DNA of 64,000 bases from Myxocyprinus asiaticus (lineage: Eukaryota > Chordata > Actinopteri > Cypriniformes > Catostomidae). A model generated the notes under the pieces. It did no database searches. It saw only the letters and a program-made list of their open reading frames with translations, and was not told where the DNA came from. The position numbers were made by a program, and so were the translations under genes. Every line of letters starts with the position of its first letter. Position 1 is the stretch's first letter. This document shows positions 10,866-21,912 of this stretch, in pieces. The DNA is taken from contig NC_059388.1 of assembly GCF_019703515.2 (NCBI RefSeq), positions 3,581,479 to 3,645,478 of the forward strand, written 5' to 3'.

Positions 10866-12754
10866 TTGCATTTAATTGCGCTGCATGCCCAAGTGGCTGC
10901 AGTACTCAAGAGCTCAGCAAGAGTGGTTTCCTTGTTCCCTGGGCCACGTATCCGGTGTGTACGGCTGGCATCACGACCACCGTCCACCACTCCATTTGGC
11001 AGGTTGGTGCTCCAGCGGCGGTCTCCTGCCCTGAGTGCCCAGCTGTGGCACAAATCCGCCCCCGATATGACAGTCTCCACGGGTCACGAGGACAGGCCTC
11101 TTCCTCCCCCGTCCCAGGCTGTTCCGGGGGTGGTCACAAGGAGCCAGGTAAGTGCTTTGATGTCCTCGGACTCAGAACGGCCACGACGTGGTGTGGCACC
11201 TCGAGCTCCACCCCGCCGCGAGGCCCCACCTGCCGGTACATCCGATGACGTTGTCCCTTTGGTCCCCCTTGCACGGAACTTGGACGCATGGCTTGCGCCC
11301 TCCAGTCCATCACGAGGGCTGGTCCGGACCGTCCGACTCGGCTGCGCGATTCACTTCACCGGGCATCCGCCCAGGTTCAGCGGTGTCCACTTCACCTTGG
11401 TGAAAGACGAAAACGCTGCTACCTTGCGCGGAGATCGCTACCCTCCTACGGAAGGACGCGATAGAACCTGTCCCTCCAGCTGAGATGAAGAAAGGGTTTT
11501 ACAGCCCCTACTTCATTGTACCGAAAAAAGGCAGTGGGTTGCGGCCAATCTTGGACCTGCGAGTACTGAACCGGGCTTTACACAGACTCCCGTTCAAGAT
11601 GCTGACGCAAAGACGCATTCTAGCGAGCGTCCGGCATCAAGATTTGTTCGCGGCGGTAGACCCGAAGGATGCGTACTTTCATGTCTCGATCCTTCCTTGA
11701 CACAGACCCTTCCTGCGGTTCACGCTCAAGGGTCAGGCGTATCAGTACAAGTCCTCCCTTTCGGCCTGTCCCTGTCTCCTCGCGTCTTTACAAAGATCGC
11801 AGAGGCAGCCCTTGCCCCGTTAAGGGAGGTGGGCATTTGCATTCTCAACTATCTCGACGACTGGCTAATCCTAGCTCACTCTCGAGATGTGTTATGCGCA
11901 CACAGGGACCTGGTGCTCTCACACCTCAGACGACTAGGGCTTCGGGTCAAATGGGAAAAGAGCAAGTTCCTCCCGGTTCAGAGCATCTCTTTCTCGGTTT
12001 GGAGTTGGACTCAGTCTCCTTGACGGTGCACCTTACGAACGAGCGCGCCCAGTCGGTACTGGCCTGTTTGAAGGCGTTCAAACAGAAAACAGCGGTTCCA
12101 CTGAAACTTTTTCAGAGGCTCCTGGGGCATATGGCATCCTCAGTGGTGGCCACCCTGCTCGGGTTGATGCATATGAGGCCGCTTCAGCACTGGGTTCAGA
12201 CTCGAGTCCCGAGACGGGCATGGCGCCACGGGACACACCGTGTGGCCATTACGTCGGTCTGTCACCGTCTTTTCAGCCCTTGGACCGACCTCTCGTTTCT
12301 ACGAGCAGGTGTTCCCCTAGAACTGGTCTCCAGGCACGTCGTGGTCACGACAGACGCCTCCAAAACGGGCTGGGGCGCTGTTGGCAACAGGCACGCAGCC
12401 TCCGGCCTCTGGACGGGTCCGCGGCTTTGTTGGCACATCAACTGCCTCGAGTTACTGGCAATTCTGCTCGCCCTGCGGAGGTTCCGGCCGTTGATCCAGG
12501 GCAAGCACGTGCTAGTTCGGACAGATAGCACGGCAGCGGTAGCATATGTCAACCGCCAAGGCGGTCTGCTCTCCCGCTGTATGTCACAACTCGCCCGCCG
12601 TCTCCTCCAACGGAGTCAGCAGCACCTCAAGTCGCTGCAAGCCACTCACATCCCGGGCAACCTCAACACTTCGGCGGACGCGCCGTCACAACAGGTTACC
12701 CTCAAGGGAGAGTGGAGACTCCACCTTCAGGTGGTCCAGCTGATTTGGAGTTGA
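10866..12754 (+). pseudogene. DIRS reverse transcriptase and RNase H, broken
   Basis: This pol region copies element RNA to DNA and removes the RNA strand. A linker (10866-11483) leads into the fingers: GFYSPYFIVPKKGSGLRPIL at about 11494, then AVDPKDAYFHVSILP, ended by TGA at 11698. In a second frame come LPFGLSLSPRVF and the catalytic NYLDDWLI (YLDD codons 11850-11861). In a third frame comes RNase H, with TTDASKTGWGAV (Asp), CLELLAILLAL (Glu), VRTDSTAAVAYVN (Asp) and HIPGNLNTSADAPSQ. All expected catalytic acids can be read, but across at least three frames. PKDAYF where copy 2 has LKDAYF is a point difference. Confidence 0.88.
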
Positions 12755-13135
12755 TTCGACAGGCACAGGTGCACCTGTTCGCCTCCCAAGAATCCTCCCC
12801 ACTGCCTACTCTGGTACGCCCTGACCGAGGCCTTCCTCGGCATAGACGTGCTGGCACACAGCTGGTCCCCTGGCATTCGCAAATATGCGTTTTCCCCCAG
12901 TGAGCCTGCTTGCACAGACCCTGTGCAAGGTCAGGGAGGATGAGGAGAAGGTCATCCCAGTAAGCACCCTACTGGCCCACCCAGACGTGGTGCTCGGACC
13001 TCACGCTCCTCCCGACAGCTCCCCCTGGGCAAATTCCCCTGAGGTAGGACCTTCTTTCTCAGGGAAGGGGCACCATCTGGCACCCGTGCCCAGACCTCTG
13101 GAATCTCCATGTCTGGCCCCTGGACGGGACGTGGA
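12755..13135 (+). pseudogene. DIRS post-RNase H conserved region
   Basis: Between RNase H and the recombinase there is a block conserved in all three DIRS copies here: LWYALTEAFLGIDVLAHSW, YAFPPVSLLAQTLCKVRED and a VPRPLESPCLAPGRDVED-like tail. Copy 3 keeps it at about 51440-51740 although it lost RT and RNase H. Some DIRS elements are described with a methyltransferase-like domain near here. I see no motif that would prove one, so no function is assigned. Confidence 0.6.
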
Positions 13136-14143
13136 AGACCTAAGCTGTCTCCTACCTGCGATGGTAGACACGTTCACTCAGGCTAGGGCTCCATCTACGA
13201 GGCGCCTGTATGCCTTTAAGTGGTGTCTGTTCACTAAGTGGTGTTCTTCCCGTCGAGAAGACCCCCAGAGATGTGCAGTCAGATCAGTACTTTCCTTCCT
13301 GCAAGAGAGGTTGGAAGGGAGGCTGTCCCCTTCCACATTGAAGGTGTATGTTGCTGCATAGCAGCACACCACGACGCAGTCGATGGTAAGTCCTTAGGGA
13401 AGCATGATCTTATCATTAGGTTCCTAAGAGGTGCCAGGAGGCTGAATCCCTCCAGGCCGCGCCTCGTTCCCTCATTGGACCTCTGTAGTTTTTCAGGGTC
13501 TACAGAGAGCCCCCTTTGAGCTTTGCAGTCAGCCGAGCTTAAGGCACTCACTTTGAAGACTGCCCTCCTGACTGCGCTCACTTCCATCAAGAGGGTAGGT
13601 GACCTGCAAGCGTTCTCTATCAGCAAAACGTGCCTGGAGTTCGGTCCGGGCTATTCTCACATGATCCTGAGACCCCGACCGGGCTATGTGCCCAAGGTTC
13701 CCACCACTCCTTTTAGGGACCATTAGGTGAACCTGCAAGTGCTGCCCCAGGAGGAGGCAGACCCAGCCCTGTCGTTTCTGTGTCCGGTACGCGCTTTACG
13801 CATCTATTTGGATCGCACGCAGAGCTTTAGAATCTCTGAGCAGCTCTTTGTCTGCTTTGGTGCACAGCGGAAAGGAAGCACTGTCTCCAAGCAGAGGATT
13901 GCCCACTGGCTCATTGACGCCATAACTATGGCATATCTCGCCCAAAACATGCCACCCCCGGTAAGGCTACGAGCCCATTCTACCCGTGGTGTTGCGGCTT
14001 CTTGGGCCCTGGCCAGAGGTGCCTCTCTAACAGACATTTGCAGAGCAGCGGACTGGGCAACACCCAACACCTTTGCAAGGTTCTACAACCTCCGGGTGGA
14101 ACCGGTTTCGTCCCAGGTAGTGGCACACAACACAAGCGGATAA
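13136..14143 (+). pseudogene. DIRS tyrosine recombinase, broken
   Basis: This is the enzyme that inserts the circular DNA copy. The N-terminal core-binding half reads ARAPSTRRLYAFKWCLFTKW and LSPSTLKVYVAA, then breaks at TAG 13362 through a single missing base in GCTGCATAGC. The catalytic half keeps the first Arg (TSIKRVGDLQ, about 13580-13610), stops at TAG 13724, and resumes at 13727. There the box II His-x-x-Arg is HSTRG (codons 13976-13987), the Trp lies in DWATPNTF, and the nucleophile Tyr is in ARFYNL (14084-14086). The R-H-R-W-Y set is complete, but the frame is broken at least three times. Confidence 0.88.
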
Positions 14144-14895
14144 GCCCGGGATAGCCGGCCGGGTGTATCGCTTGCACATAGCGCCTTCCACCTTTTGAGC
14201 TGAAGACGTGCACTGTTAATTCCCAGTAGTGTTCACAAAAGTTGTTCCCTTGTTGACTTCCTCCGAGCCCTGTGGCAGTCGAGTTTTTGGAGAGACTCGC
14301 TGCTGGCCCAGTACACGCACTAACTAAGAGCCCGGTTCTGGGGTAGGTGCTCCGCATGTGGCGGTTCCCTGTAAGGCTAACCCCATGCGACCTATATCTT
14401 CCGCTAATTCATTTCCCTGCTGGCAAACTGCGTCTTCCTTGGGCAGAGCCCCTCTGCCCCAGTCTCCTTGTTGTAGTAACTCCTCCCCCATTGGGCAGGA
14501 TCTACCTTGAAGGCTCTCCACATGGTTGGAAAGACCATGTGATGTATTCTTCCACTTAAATATCCCCCCCTCTCTTGGGGCGAGGTGTGGTCTCCGCGGT
14601 GTCCTCCCCTTGGGAGGGACACCCCCCGACTAGACCTGGCGGCCCAGTCGGATAATCCTCCTTCTTTTTAGGGAGTGGAAAAAGAGAAGGGGAAAGAGGC
14701 CACGACTGGGTTAAGCCTGTCTCTATCTCTGGGTAGTCGACTTGTCCCCAAAAAGGGCCGTTCGACACTCATAACTGTGTTGGGGGAGGTTATGTGTTGA
14801 CCTGGTGTGCTGGCTATGAGGCACACAGCAAGTCTGCCCACCACACACCGCCAGTTCACGTAACACAGTTCAGCCTTGTGGCGTTTTGTATAGGG
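14144..14895 (+). other. DIRS 3' non-coding region
   Basis: GC-rich sequence between the recombinase stop and the internal complementary region. The counterpart of copy 2 is at about 36471-37233. A shorter related stretch follows the recombinase remnant in copy 3 (52030-52325). No ORF with recognisable motifs was found. Confidence 0.6.
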
Positions 14896-15000
14896 ACCCC
14901 TAGTGTCACTACATCGACACCAACATCGAGTGAGTGACAGATAGGGAACGTCATGGTTACTGGTGTAACCTCCGTTCCCTGATGGAGAGAACAAGACATT
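14896..15000 (+). repeat. DIRS internal complementary region (circle-junction template)
   Basis: 14896-14949 is the reverse complement of the left outer end (8988 to about 9041). 14947-14990 is the reverse complement of the right outer end (about 15237-15280). The two halves share a single AAC at 14947-14949. Read on the minus strand the sequence is exactly right end, GTT, left end (CCATGACGTTCCCTATCTG). This is the arrangement expected if this region templates closure of a circular intermediate. Confidence 0.92.
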
Positions 15001-15072
15001 GGTCCCTCCTGCCACAACGCTGAACTACCCGCTGAAATGGCCGGACCTTATATCGGCTCCTCAGCGTAAAAC

Positions 15073-15280
15073 CTGAATGAGTGGTTGCATACCAGCTCCT
15101 TTTATACCCGTATGTTCGGGGGAGTGGCATGCAAATACCACTCATCAATTTTCATTGGCCTTTTATCAAAGACCAGTGGTGTCTCGGGCTCCCAAGAGTG
15201 ACCCCTAGTGTCACTACATCGACACCAACATCTCGTTCCCTCCATCAGGGAACGGAGGTTACACCAGTAACCATGACGTT
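15073..15280 (+). repeat. Right inverted terminal repeat of DIRS copy 1
   Basis: 15073-15230 is the inverted partner of 9013-9169. The outer 50 bases (15231-15280, ending AGTAACCATGACGTT) have no match in the left terminus but match the internal complementary region. Unequal ends of this type are a DIRS hallmark. Confidence 0.9.
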
Positions 15281-17985
15281 TTGGTTGTTCAGGGCAAGAC
15301 AGTCATACTTTGAGTCAGAGGACAAAGCAGGGAAGCTTTTGGCTAGATATATAAAGCAGAGAGAGTCTTTTTCTACTATTCCCTCGGTGAAATCTGCTGG
15401 TGGTGAAATATTTACCTTGACCAGTGATAATAATGCGTTCTATTTTGATCTCTATAGTTCCACGTCTTGATCTGCTAATGAAGATATTGGAAAATTTGTG
15501 GATCTATTAGAACTCCCTAAACTGATGACTGAGCAAAACAATCTCGATTCTGAGATAACCTTGGAGGAGCTTGACGAGGTAATTAAGTCCCTGCCTACAG
15601 GCAAAGCTCCGGGGCCAGATGGATTTGCCGCTGAATTTTTTTAGATCTTGTGCAACAGAATTGGCTCCACTTTTGCTAGAAGTTTATACAGAAGCAGTAA
15701 AGAATGGAAAGCTTCCCCCAACCATGACACATACCCGGATCAGTCTGATTCTTAAAAAGGACAAACATCCAAGCGAGTGTAAAAGTTACCGCCCAATTTC
15801 CCTGATCCAGTTAGATGTAAACATTTTGTCAAAAATTCTGGCTAACCGATTAAGTAAAGTTATGACATCTCTTATACATATAGATCAGGTGGGGTTTATT
15901 TGGGGCCATAGCTCCTCTGATAATATTAGGCGTTTCATCAATATCATGTGGTCAGTAACGAATGATCAGTCTCCGGTCGCTGCCATCTCACTTGACACTG
16001 AAAAGGCATTTGATATGGTTGAATGGGATTATCTTTTTAAGATTTTGGAAATGTATGGGTTCGGGAGTACATTTATTGGTTAGATTAAGTTACTTTATAG
16101 ACACCCTGTAGCAGCGGTGCAAACAAATGGATTAATTTCAGATTATTTTACTCTGAATAGGGGCACCCGGCAGGGTTGCCCTCTTTCCCCATTATTATTC
16201 TGTCTTGCCCTGGAACCATTAGCAGCCGCGATAAGAAAAGAAGATGATTTTCCAGGGGTGATTGCGGGAGGTGTGGCGCATAACTTTTGCTTTATGCAGA
16301 TGATATTTTATTATTTGTCTCTGACCCTTCTAGATCTTTGCCTTGCCTCCACAGAATTATTCATTCCTTCTCCAAGTTCTCAGGATACAAAATCAGTTGG
16401 TCTAAATCCGAAGCTTTGGCTCTGACAGCATACTGTCTAGTAGTGGCTTTCCAGCCGGGCGCTTTCCAGTGGCCCAAACAGGGCATTAAATATTTAGGTA
16501 TTTTATTTCCACCAAATTTGTCTGACTTAGAGTTAATTTTGACCCTCTTATAAAAAGATTTTCGAGCGATGTGGACAGGTGGGCTTCACTACATTTATCG
16601 ATGATTGGGAAGATCAATGTAATTAAAATGAATTGTATTCCAAAATTCAACTACCTGCTACAGTCACTCCCTATAGATGTCCCCCTCTCTATTTTAAGCA
16701 ATTTGAAAGTATAGTGAAGTCCTTCATTTGGAATGGTATGTGTCCCAGATTGCACTTCAACAAATTACATAGGCCGATAGACAAAGGTGGACTAGGCCTA
16801 CCCAAGATTTTGTTTTATTATTATGCTTTCGGTCTCAGACATTTGGCTCATTGGTCGCTTCCACCTGAAAGGGCCCCTCCTTGGTTTTGTATTGAACAAG
16901 AAGTTCTTGTCCCTATTTCGCCATTGCAGGGCCTGTCTATCAAATTAACTGGTGAAATTAAGTTACACCCAGTCATCTCACATTTGAACTCGGTATGGAC
17001 AAGTGTCCAGAGTGTTTAATTTGGACATTTATCTGAATGCAGCTTCGAGCATGTGGTTGAACCCAAAATTATGTATTGATAAGTCCCCCTTCTGCTGGTC
17101 AGAGTGGATTGTCAGGGGGGTTGCTGCACTTGGTGATCTATATGAGAACGGAGTGTTGAGATCCTTTGATAATTTGACTCAACATTTTGGGATTCCCAGA
17201 TCTCAGTTTTTTAAGTATTTACAGTTGTGCCACCTGCTCTGTACTATTTTTGAGAGTAGCATACACCCCCCTAGAGCGGCAGATACTTTGGGAGAGGTGC
17301 TTGCTGCTTTTGGTAAAGGACATGAGGCATCAGTGTATTACACTTTGCTAATTCAGAGTTTGGGGGATGGAGCTTTAACTTCTATTAAGAGATTATGGGA
17401 GAAAGATTTTAATTTGGTGTTGGAGGATGGATTGTGGGCTGGGATTTAAAAAAAACATCAAGTCTGCATCTAGAGATGCAAGGGTGAACCTTATGCAATT
17501 TAAGATTTTGCATCAATTTTATTGGACCCCCTCTAGAATGTATAGGCTTGGTCTTAAAGACACACCCACCTGCTGGAGATGCCAATTGGAAGATGGGGAC
17601 ATATCCCATGTTTTTTGGGGATGTGTTAGGATACAAGAGTTTTGGTTGAAAGTACAGAGGTTCGTATGCGAAGTGGTCAAAACACGGTTTTCGTTTTGCC
17701 CCAGATTGTGTGTTTTGGGGGATGGAGCGGTCCTGCATGGTAAATGGTGATAAATACGTGGAGAGTTGGGTCCTGACAGGCGTGATGATTGGCAGGCGGT
17801 TAATTCTCAAGGGATGGAAGTCGTCTGATGTGCCCTCGTTTCATGAGTGGTGTGTTGAGCTGGGTTGGGTGGTGGCATTTGAGGAGATGGTGTACAGAAG
17901 GCTGGATAACATGGATATTTTCATTAGGAAGTGGGGCGGTTATCTGGTCTTTTTGGAGGGTTCTCGGGGAGGGGAATTGGAGAGG
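15281..17985 (+). pseudogene. L1 ORF2 reverse transcriptase and C-terminal domain, broken
   Basis: Continuation of the L1 ORF2 interrupted at 8987. Order of motifs: WLFRARQSYFES, LPTGKAPGPDGF, CKSYRPISLIQLDVNILSKI (15780-15840), AISLDTEKAFDMVEWDYLF with the first catalytic Asp, TRQGCPLSPLLFCLALEPLA (16170-16220), LYADDILLF with the catalytic pair (16290-16315) and GYKISWSKSE. The thumb and connection follow, then the C-terminal Cys-rich segment CWRCQLEDGDISHVFWGC (17560-17625). Stops or shifts occur at 15468, 15645, 16081, 16280, 16551, 17019, 17447 and 17748. The YADD box and RGTRQGCPLSP identify the L1 clade. Confidence 0.9.
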
Positions 17986-18237
17986 TTTTTTTTTTTTTTT
18001 TTATTTATTTATGTATTTTTTATTTCTATGTCTAAATATTTCCTGTTTTATTGTCTATTGTGTGTCTTTTTCAGTTGACTTCCGATCAATAGAGTGCTTG
18101 TTTGTGTCGGGTGGGGTGAAGGGATTATTGCTTGGGGAGGAAAAAAAAAGTTTTAATTTCATATGGTTTGAGGTTGTATTTTCTATTATGTCTGTGTGAT
18201 TTGCTGCATGAATCAATAAAAATTTGTTATAAAAAAG

Positions 18238-18251
18238 AGTAGGTTTTTCGG
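18238..18251. repeat. Target-site duplication, right copy (L1)
   Basis: AGTAGGTTTTTCGG, identical to 6346-6359, directly after the L1 A tail (18231-18236). The host repeat resumes at 18252. Confidence 0.9.
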
Positions 18252-18465
18252 AAAATCCAAATTGGCGAAAAAAGAATTTCATTTCTAGGACTCACGGTTC
18301 AAAAGTTATTAACATAAACATGAGTGCAAATTTGGGCAGTTGGTGGCACTAGAGGGCTTGAGGTAGAGATGCCAAATTTGCTGTGGTAACTGTGGTCCTC
18401 TATCTGTGTGCCAAATTTCATTACTTTCCTGCAAGCGGTTCTATAGGCTGCCATAGACTCAAGCG

Positions 18466-18512
<47 letters not shown>
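18252..18512. repeat. Right part of the repeat unit split by L1, with (ATA)n
   Basis: This continues the family interrupted at 6359 and ends with CTGCCATAGACTCAAGCGGA and an (ATA)n microsatellite at 18467-18512. The same end, CTTCCATAGACTCAAGAGCG followed by an AAG-rich tract, closes the next unit at about 20112-20148. A purine/TA microsatellite is thus a fixed part of the unit end. Confidence 0.7.
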
Positions 18513-18516
<4 letters not shown>

Positions 18517-20150
18517 TAGCTGCAAGCAGCAATACCGGGGTCAAGCCAGTTATCGGCACCATGAGCAGTGAAAGAAGCTTTGTGACATGTTTTTGGTTAG
18601 AGTCTGATGAACAATGTATGAGGAGTTAGAAAAAGTAAACTTTCAATCATAAAAAAACAATTTATTTTAAAAATAACTAAAAATAGCTACTTCTTAGAAT
18701 TTTTGACCAGTATGTGGCGCTGTTCTGAAACTGCTCAGGTAGTATCTGGGCATGATGGTTATCATGCAGGAAAGCGTTCAAGAGTTATAAGCCAAAATAG
18801 CCATTTTTCTATCTCCTGACCAGTAGGGGACAGTGCGCCAAAATGCTACAGGTAACCTCAGGGCCTAATGGTGATGACACGTACCAAGTTTCATCCCAAT
18901 CCCTCAAAGCGTTGCGGAGATGCGGCCTCAAATCGAATTTTGCATGTTCTTCGTCGAATTCGTTGAAGTGCCATTCGAAAACGGTATGGTTTATCAAAAT
19001 TCTGTGAATAGTCTAGGAGGAGTTCGAAAAAGCAGGTTTTCAAAACCTTTAAAAATGGCGGACAGGAAGTTTGCTCGCTCATGACATAATTGGTATCATT
19101 GTTCTCGGCATGGACCACGGAATCTATCAAGACCAATCTCATGACAGTAGGCAAAATGAGTCAATAGCTATTAGCATTTTTAGAAATAGCATTATAATTT
19201 TGACCACAAGGTGGCACTGTCCCGAAACTTTTTGTGTCCCTTCAGAGCATGGTGCCAAAGTCACATTGAACGACTTGGCATATCATTACGAATATGCCAA
19301 GTCGTTTGTAAAATACAGCATTTTACGACTAAATTCAAAATGACTGACGTCCAAAATGGCCGACATAGGAATTTTTCATATCGTTGGAATCGCTATACCC
19401 CACTGAATCTAATGATTTTATGACAAACTGTTCAGAAGTTAAAAGCAAAAATTTGCTTTTTTCATATCTCATGACCACTAGGTGGCACTGTTCTGAAACT
19501 GAGCAGGCACCCTTGAGTCATGGTGCCTATGAAAATAATAAGCTTGGTATGAATATGATAAAGCGTTTTGGAGATATACCCTCATATCCATTTTGGCATG
19601 CTCTTCGTCGAATCCGTTGAAGCGCCATTCGAAAATGGCATGGTTTATCAAACCATCTAGATTGCCTCTAGATGATGCAGGCCAATTAGAAAAAGTAGGT
19701 TTTTCAGAAAATTCAAAATGGCCGACGTCCAAAATGGCCGACATATGAATTTTTTATAGAGTTGGACTCGCTATACCCCACTGAATCTAATGAGACCAAT
19801 TTGATGATTTTATGACAAACATTTTAGAAGTTATAAGCAAAAATGTGATTTTTTCATATCTTGTGACCAGTAGGGGGCAGTGCGCCAAAACGTCAGGGCC
19901 TAATGGTGATGACACGTACCAAGTTTCGTCCCAATCCCTCAAAGCGTTGCAGAGATACAGCCTCAAGTTCAATTTTGAGCATTCTTTGTCGAATTCATTG
20001 AAGCGCTATTTGAAAATGTTATGGTTTATCAAAATTCTGTGAACACATCAGACTGTCCTCTATCTGTGTGCCAAATTTCATAACTTTTCCGCAAGTGGTT
20101 CTATGGGCTTCCATAGACTCAAGAGCGGAAAAAGAAGAAGAAGAATATAT
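18513..20150. repeat. Tandem unit A of unclassified fish repeat
   Basis: Begins ATATAGCTGCAAGCAGCAAT followed by ACCGGGGTCAAGCC and runs about 1.64 kb to the next copy of the same start at 20151. Internal sub-blocks repeat several times. Examples are GACCAGTAGGGG(A/G)CAGTGCGCC at 18819 and 19864, CAAATGGCCGAC-like phrases, and GTGGCACTGT(C/T)C(C/T)GAAAC at 19211 and 19485. No protein domain is present. Confidence 0.7.
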
Positions 20151-21070
20151 ATAGCTGCAAACAGTGATACCGGGGTCAAGCCAAGTATCGGCACCATGAG
20201 CAGTAAAAGAAGCTTTGTGACATGTTTTTGGTTACAGTCCAATGAACAGTGTATGAGTTAGAAAAAGTAACCTTTCAATCATAAATGAACCCATTTATTT
20301 TAAAAATAACTAAAAAATTGGTAGTTCTTAGAATTTTTGACCAGTATGTGGCGCTGTTCTGAAACTGCTCAGGTAGTATCTGGGCATGATGGTTATCATG
20401 CAGGAAAGCGTTCAAGAGTTATAAGCCAAAATAGCCATTTTTCTATCTCCTGACCAGTAGGGGGCAGTTCACCAAAATGCTGCAGGTAACTTCAGGACCT
20501 AATGGTGATGACACATACCAAGTTTCGTCCCAATCCCTCAAAGCGTTGCGGAGATACAGCCTCAAGTTCAATTTTAAGCATTCTTCTGCAAATTAGTTGA
20601 AACGCCATTCGAAAACGGTATGGTTTATCAAAATTCTGTGAATAATTTTTTGTCATGAGTGCCTCTAGATGATGCAGGCCAATTTTTGTGCAAATCAGAC
20701 AAACAGTTTAGGAGGAGTTCGAAAAAGTAGGTTTTCAAAACCTTTAAAAATAGCATTATAATTTTTGACCACAAGGTGTCGCTGTCCCGAAGATTTTTGA
20801 GTCCCTTCAGAGCATAGTGCCAAAGACACATACAGAGTTTCGTAATAATATGCAAATTCGTTCTTAAAATACAGCATTTTATGACTAAATTAAAAATGGT
20901 CGATGTCCAAAATGGCCGACATAGGAATTTTTCATATCTTTGGACTTGCTATACCCCACTGAATCTAATGAGACCAATTTGATGATTTTATGACAACTGT
21001 TCAGAAGTTATAAGCAAAAATGTGCTTTTATCACCCCTAATAATAAGAACACTAACGAAAACAATAGGGG
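20151..21070. repeat. Tandem unit B of unclassified fish repeat, shortened
   Basis: Starts ATATAGCTGCAAACAGTGAT and follows unit A closely (GGCACCATGAGCAGT, CAGTATGTGGCGCTGTTCTG, GGTGATGACACATACCAAG). It is missing several internal sub-blocks of unit A. It ends with CACTAACGAAAACAATAGGG near 21051-21070, a terminal phrase I associate with this family. Confidence 0.65.
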
Positions 21071-21912
21071 TCAAGCTCAGATTACTTTTTTTTTTTTGCA
21101 TCAAAACAGGCAGAAGTGCTTATAGGAACCTCAAAACATGAAAAAAGAACCAGCAGTGTAGAATAAAGAAGCTGCCAGATGACTTGCACACACCAGGAGG
21201 CAAAAAAAGGCAATTTCCTAAAATCTGGTAGATCAAAACACTTGACACTAATATTGCTTTTGTTAGCTGTTCCACTTTTTATTAGCACCACATCAGATCA
21301 CTGGTACACCTTAACACCATGCATCTTTTTTCCCCTCTAATTCTTCACATAGATGGTAACTTTGAAGAACATAAAGATGGTCAAGAGAACAAGGTATTAC
21401 ATAAATCTATAAAGCGATTATATAAAGGTTGCCATGGAGAATAATAAGCAAATATTTTTTCACTTTTTTACAGATCCCTTATCAGAATGGAGGTGACAAA
21501 CTGGGGAGATAACTAATCCAGTGGAGATAAAAAGGATTGATTGCACTCTGGGGAGGCACATGCATGAATGGTGCCATATGATGGTGCTCCAGTTGCTCTC
21601 TGCACTCCTTCTCCTGCCAACAGCTCCGCCCCCTTCTTCCCAGATAATAAATCCCATCTACTGATTGACCCCTCAATCATTCCCAATTCATACCTTAAAA
21701 TAGCAAGCAGTCCTGGCAGTAGTAGATGGAAATTTGGTGTCTGTTCAGATGTAGTTATAATTTTTTATAAGATTATTACCTCATTAATGCATGGGGTTCC
21801 AATGATTTATGGGAAGTTCACCTATACTTGATTATACATGGGGTGGACAGGAGTTGAGGAATACAGACAGACACTGTGTTCAGACTTAAATACTAGCCTA
21901 CTGCTTACTGCA
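21071..21912. other. No gene recognised
   Basis: Spacer with a T-run at 21085-21098 and otherwise unremarkable composition. No coding or transposon signal was supported. Confidence 0.5.

Larger units (their letters stand above)
8988..15280 (+). mobile_element. DIRS-type tyrosine-recombinase retrotransposon, copy 1
   Basis: A 6293-bp element with inverted terminal repeats (left 9013-9169, right 15073-15230), unequal outer ends, an internal complementary region (14896-15000), and gag, reverse transcriptase, RNase H and tyrosine recombinase regions in that order. It begins and ends with GTT (8988-8990 and 15278-15280). The L1 target contained one GTT (GTGGAGTTTTGG), so insertion is explained by recombination at a trinucleotide with no longer duplication. 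These are the defining traits of DIRS elements, which use a circular DNA intermediate and a recombinase in place of a DDE integrase. Coding regions carry several stops and frameshifts. Confidence 0.93.
6360..18237 (+). mobile_element. Near-full-length fish L1 LINE, interrupted by a DIRS element
   Basis: The element runs from a GGGTCACGTGACACC-type 5' end to AATCAATAAAAATTTGTTAT plus a short A tail and is bracketed by 14-bp duplications. Removing the inserted DIRS (8988-15280) leaves about 5.6 kb, close to the full length of a vertebrate L1. It carries ORF1 (6498-7314), a repeated inter-ORF spacer, the ORF2 endonuclease (8042-8987) and the ORF2 reverse transcriptase with C-terminal domain (15281-17985). 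All reading frames contain stops and frameshifts. Full-length 5' ends are the minority among LINE copies. Confidence 0.88.

Noticed and set aside
10835..10905. Possible short intron between DIRS gag and pol (GGTAAGC donor, pyrimidine tract, CTGCAG acceptor)
   Set aside because: Copy 2 has CTGCGG at the acceptor position and lacks the donor side through the gag deletion, so there is no support from conservation. Left as coincidence.
18383..18571. Open frame with a long Asn run, and its complement with an Ile run
   Set aside because: Both are translations of the (ATA)n microsatellite at 18467-18512.
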